From Larix kaempferi (lineage: Eukaryota; Streptophyta; Pinopsida; Pinales; Pinaceae): a stretch of DNA of 64,000 nucleotides. This document shows, piece by piece, positions 60,325 to 64,000 of this stretch. Numbering within the stretch: position 1 is the stretch's first letter; every line of letters starts with the position of its first letter. The position numbers were made by a program, and so were the translations under genes. The stretch lies in NCBI GenBank assembly GCA_027924585.1, contig BSBM01000486.1, positions 40,998,001 through 41,062,000 of the forward strand, read 5' to 3'. The notes under the pieces were generated by a model that ran no database searches, was not told where the DNA came from, and saw nothing but the letters and a program-made list of their open reading frames with translations.

Positions 60325-63300
60325 TCATGCTAGAAGGCCAACTAAAACCGAGCACGAACTCAGTTTCTCTCTGGTCACTACCTTTGTGAACATGTCTGCA
60401 GGATTCTGGCTAGTATGTATCTTTTCCAGATTCAACAGTTCATCTTCCAGAACAGAGCGTATGAAATGGTACTTGAGCTGTATATGTGTAGTCCTAGAAT
60501 GGAATGCTGAGTTCTTTGCAAGATGAATGGCACTCTGGATGTCACTATACAATCTGCTATCCTTCTGCTTCTTACCCACTTCCTCCATAAACCTCTGCAA
60601 CCAAATAATCTCTTTACTAGCCTCTGTAATGGGAACATACTCTGCTTCTGTTGTTGAAAGTGCAACAACCTTCTGTAGTTGAGAAATCCAGCTTACTGTT
60701 GTTCCACCTACAGTAAACACATACCCTGTGGTGCTCCTCCTGCTATCCTTGTCACCTACCATATCTGCATCAACATATCCCTGTAGAACAGTGTCTGAAC
60801 CTCCAAAACATAATGCCTCAGTGGTAGTACCTCTCAAATACCTGAGAATCCACTGTACTGCCTTCCAATGTTATTTACCTGGATTGTTCATATATCTGCT
60901 CACAACTCCCACTGCATGTGCAATATCTGGTCTTGTGCACACCATGGCATACATCAAGCTGCCAACTATTGATTGATAAGGAATCTTGGACATGTAATCT
61001 ATCTCTTCTTGTGTCTTGGGACACATTTCCTTACTTAGACTGAAATGGTTAGCGAAAGGTGTACTTACAGGTTTTGCATTCTGCATTCTGAACCTCTCCA
61101 ACACCTTTTGTATGTACTCACTTTGAGACAATGTCAATTTGCGATTTTTTCCGTCTCTCGTTATTCTCATACCAAGGATTTGCTTTGCAGCACCCAAATC
61201 CTTCATTGCAAATGAATTAGCTAGCTTCCTTTTGAGTACATTTATATCCTGCATGTCAGACCCTGCAACAAGCATGTCATCCACATACAATAACAAGATA
61301 ATATATCTTCCATTGTCTAGCTTCTTGAAATAAACACAGTGGTCAGAATGACATCTACTATAACCTTGTTCTGTCATAAACCTGTCAAAATTTAGATACC
61401 ACTGCCTTGGAGCTTGCTTCAAGCCATACAAGCTCTTTTTCAACCTGCATACCAGATCCTCCTTACCTTTGACCTCATACCCTTGTGGCTGCTGCATATA
61501 TATTTCTTCCTCCAAATCCCCATGGAGGAAGGTTGTTTTTACATCTAACTGTTCAAGATGAAAATCTTCTACCGCCACTAGACTTAAGATAGTCCTAATT
61601 GAAGTCATCTTAACAACAGAAGAAAATATTTCATCAAAATCTATACCTTTCTTCTGTGCAAACCCCTTTACAACAAGTCTGGCCTTGTACCGCTTCTTAC
61701 CTCCTTCTTCTTCCTTCAACCTGTAAATCCATTTGTTTTGCAATGCTCTTTTACCAGCAGGCAACTGAACCAAATCCCAAGTCTGGTTTCCTACCAATGA
61801 GTCCATCTCCTCATTCATGCCTTCCTCCCACTTCTTTCTAGTTTCCACCTACATTGCTTCTTCATAACATTCTGGTTCACCAGAATCAGTCATCAATAAA
61901 TAATACATTGAAGGAGAGTATCGTTCAGGGAGTCTACTTAACTTGGTAGATCTTCTTACAGTTGCAGGAGTTTCAGGTACTTGCTGCTGCTCTTGATTTT
62001 CTGGCACCTTCGGAACTTCATTTTCTTTAATTTCATCAAGCACTATGTACTCTGTGTTTTCCTTTTCCTGTTTCTTTCCCTGCAACTGATCTTTATACAT
62101 GACCTTTTCATTGAATATCACATCTCTACTCCTGATGATTTTGTTATTTTCATAATCCCATAAACGATAACCAAATTCATCAACCCCATATCCAATAAAG
62201 GTACATTTGTTGGATTTAGCTTCAAGCTTTGTTCTATTTTCTTTATCAATATGGACAAATGCTTCACAACCAAACGTTCTCAGAAATGAGTAGTTTACCT
62301 TTTTATCTGTCCATGCTTCCTCTGGAATACCACCATCCAAAGCACTTGAAGGTCCTCTGTTTATTAAATAAACAGCAGTATTTACAGCATCCGCTCAAAA
62401 CTGTAAGGGCAACCCTGCATGCAGTCTCATACACCTTGCACGCTCCATGATCGTTTTGTTCATCCTTTCTGACACACCATTTTCCTGTGGTGTTCCTAGG
62501 ACTGTCTTCTCTCTACGAATCCCATGGTATGAACAGTAAGTATCAAACTCCTTGCCACAGTACTCACCTCCATTATCAGATCTGAGACACTTCAATATTT
62601 TTCCTATCTCATTCTCAACCAAAGCTTTCCACTTCGTAAAAGTAGCAAACACATCAGATTTCTGTCTAATGCAATAAACCCAAGTTTTTCTAGTTGCATC
62701 ATCAATAAATGTAACATAATAATGAGAGCCACCAAGAGATTGTACCTGAGCCGGTCCCCATACATCTGTATGCACAAGCTCTAATTTTTCATTCTTCTTC
62801 TGTTTCCCAACCCTGAGAAATCTGACTCTCTTATGTTTTCCATAAACACAGTTTTCACAGAATTTCAAACTCACCTGCTTCAAATCCGGCAACAACTTCC
62901 TTGAGTGGAGAATCTGCATCCCCTTCTCACTCATGTGGCCAAGCCTATGATGCCACAATGCTGTATCTGTTCCTGTGGAAGCTAAAGAGATAGAATGGTC
63001 AGTATTATGAGGACATAAATACAACGTACCTACTCTGTCTCCTTTTGCTATCACCATTGATCCTTTAGTGATCTTCCACCACTTTTCTCCAAACGTAGAT
63101 AGACAGCTGTCATCTCCCAACTGCCCTGTTGAGATCAGATTTCTTTTCATAGCAAGAATATGCCTAACTTCTTTCAACAACCAATCAATTCCATTCTTAA
63201 CTTTTATCCATACCTTACCCATTCCAACAATTTTACATGACTCATCATCACCCAATAAAACATGTCCAAAGTCGCCAGGAACATACTCATGAAAGTATTT

Positions 63301-63993
63301 CCTATGGGGTGTAGCATGACATGAAGCTCCTGAATCTACTACCCAATAATCACTAGTATTATCTAATGCAAGAATCAAAGCATCTTGTAACACATCACCT
63401 GCTACATTTGCTTCCTGGGTAGTTTCCTTCTGTACATCTCCTTTCTTCTTTAGAGATTTGCAGTCTTTCTTCAGATGTCCTTTCTTTCCACAGTTCCAGC
63501 ACTCTATCTTTCCCAGTTTGGACTTGGATCTGCCCGTTTTAGACTTTCCACGATTACCTTGGCTCTTTCCTCTCTCCTTTTGTCTTCCCCTGCTCTCCAT
63601 GGTCAACGCATTACCTGATGTCTCACCTATGCTTTTTCTTCGCATTTCCTCGCTAAGAATAACACCAATAACATCATCAAATTTCAAGGTGTTTGAACCA
63701 GAGACAGAGTTACTTACAACCATGACCAAGCTATTCGAGCTTTCTGGCAATGAACACAAGATTAGAAGAGCCCTAACCTCATCATCAAAGTTCACACTTA
63801 CAGAACTTAGCTGATTTGTAACCGTATTAAACTCATTTAAATTATCAGTAACAGATCCACCTTCAGACATCTTCATATTAAATAAACACTTCATTAGAAA
63901 TACCTTGTTGGAGGCCGAGGGTTTTTCATACAGCTTACCCAATGCTTTCATCAAACCCTCTGTTGTCGTTTCTTTTGAGATATTGAAAGCCAC
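60325..63993 (-). pseudogene. Copia gag-pol polyprotein, nearly complete, three internal stops
   Basis: One minus-strand frame of about 1,220 codons with stops at 62395 (TGA), 61849 (TAG) and 60871 (TAA) and no frameshift; the true end is TGA at 60325. The beginning of gag may extend past 63993. Order: UBN2-type gag; zinc knuckle CWNCGKKGHLKKDC (63501-63460); protease VVDSGASCHA (63336-63322); GAG-pre-integrase ALWHHRLGHMSEKG; integrase with HTDVWGP, SDNGGEY and ENGVSERMNK; RT with ALQNKWIYRLKEE, FLHGDLEEEIYMQQP and LLYVDDMLV (YVDD at 61287-61276); RNase H with GYVDADMVGDKDSRRSTTGY and LSTTEAEYVPITEA. The catalytic motifs of integrase and RT look intact, so few changes separate it from a coding copy. 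Confidence 0.94.
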
Positions 63994-64000
63994 CGACGAA

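Larger units (their letters stand above)
59659..64000 (-). mobile_element. Copia (Tork/Tnt1-like) element, runs off the right edge
   Basis: Minus-strand element. The 3' LTR is 59659-60239, the PPT 60240-60252, and the gag-pol frame 60325-63993. The 5' LTR and the second target-site copy lie beyond the window. The five bases before it, 59654-59658 (TGTTT), are the expected target-site copy. It inserted into the end of the preceding Gypsy element. Domain order gag-protease-integrase-RT-RNase H is that of Copia. Confidence 0.92.

Noticed and set aside
60325-63993. Active Copia polyprotein
   Set aside because: Three in-frame stops interrupt it although catalytic motifs remain.

Overview
The window looks like nuclear DNA of a large plant genome made mostly of nested, decaying LTR retrotransposons. 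I infer a gymnosperm (conifer-like) from the long elements, the mixture of insertion ages, the lack of intact genes and the plant-type pseudogenes (PPR, PP2A catalytic subunit). The species cannot be fixed from the sequence alone. No convincing intact protein-coding gene, rRNA, tRNA or CRISPR array was seen.

Layout. 1-1958: old Tat-like Gypsy leader and gag on the minus strand. 1959-6555: Copia element (-) with LTRs, PBS, poly-G PPT and TSD TCACA, lacking RT and RNase H. 6561-19561: AT-rich accessory DNA with a decayed DNA adenine/cytosine-N4 methyltransferase-like gene (-, 9.2-11.9 kb), a GC-rich minisatellite, a broken transposase-like gene (+, 13.9-17.2 kb) and a 120/240-bp tandem array. 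19719-32205: complete 12.5-kb Gypsy element (+) with two 726-bp LTRs (7 differences) and TSD CCAGT, inserted into an older LTR-like sequence (19562-19718 and 32206 to about 34100). 34133: CACTA-type transposon end, then tandem fold-back repeats. 35.4-36.0 kb: PPR pseudogene. 38.2-39.1 kb: intronless PP2A catalytic-subunit pseudogene (-). 39729-49672: Gypsy element (+) split by a 6.1-kb non-autonomous LTR element (-, 40455-46532, TSD CACTC). 50308-59658: another Gypsy-like element (+) with unusual domain order and a long extra ORF downstream of pol. 59659-64000: Tork/Tnt1-like Copia element (-) running off the window.

How the parts relate. Coding regions belong to mobile elements except the PPR and PP2A relics. 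The six long element reading frames share a decay pattern: 30 in-frame stop codons, mostly TAG, with few or no frameshifts, which suggests methylation-driven C-to-T decay. The least expected structures are zinc knuckles placed after the protease in the 19.7-32.2 kb element, capsid-like blocks between protease and RT in the 50-54 kb element, its 919-codon extra ORF with a possible own promoter, and the divergent methyltransferase-like/transposase-like pair at 9-17 kb.
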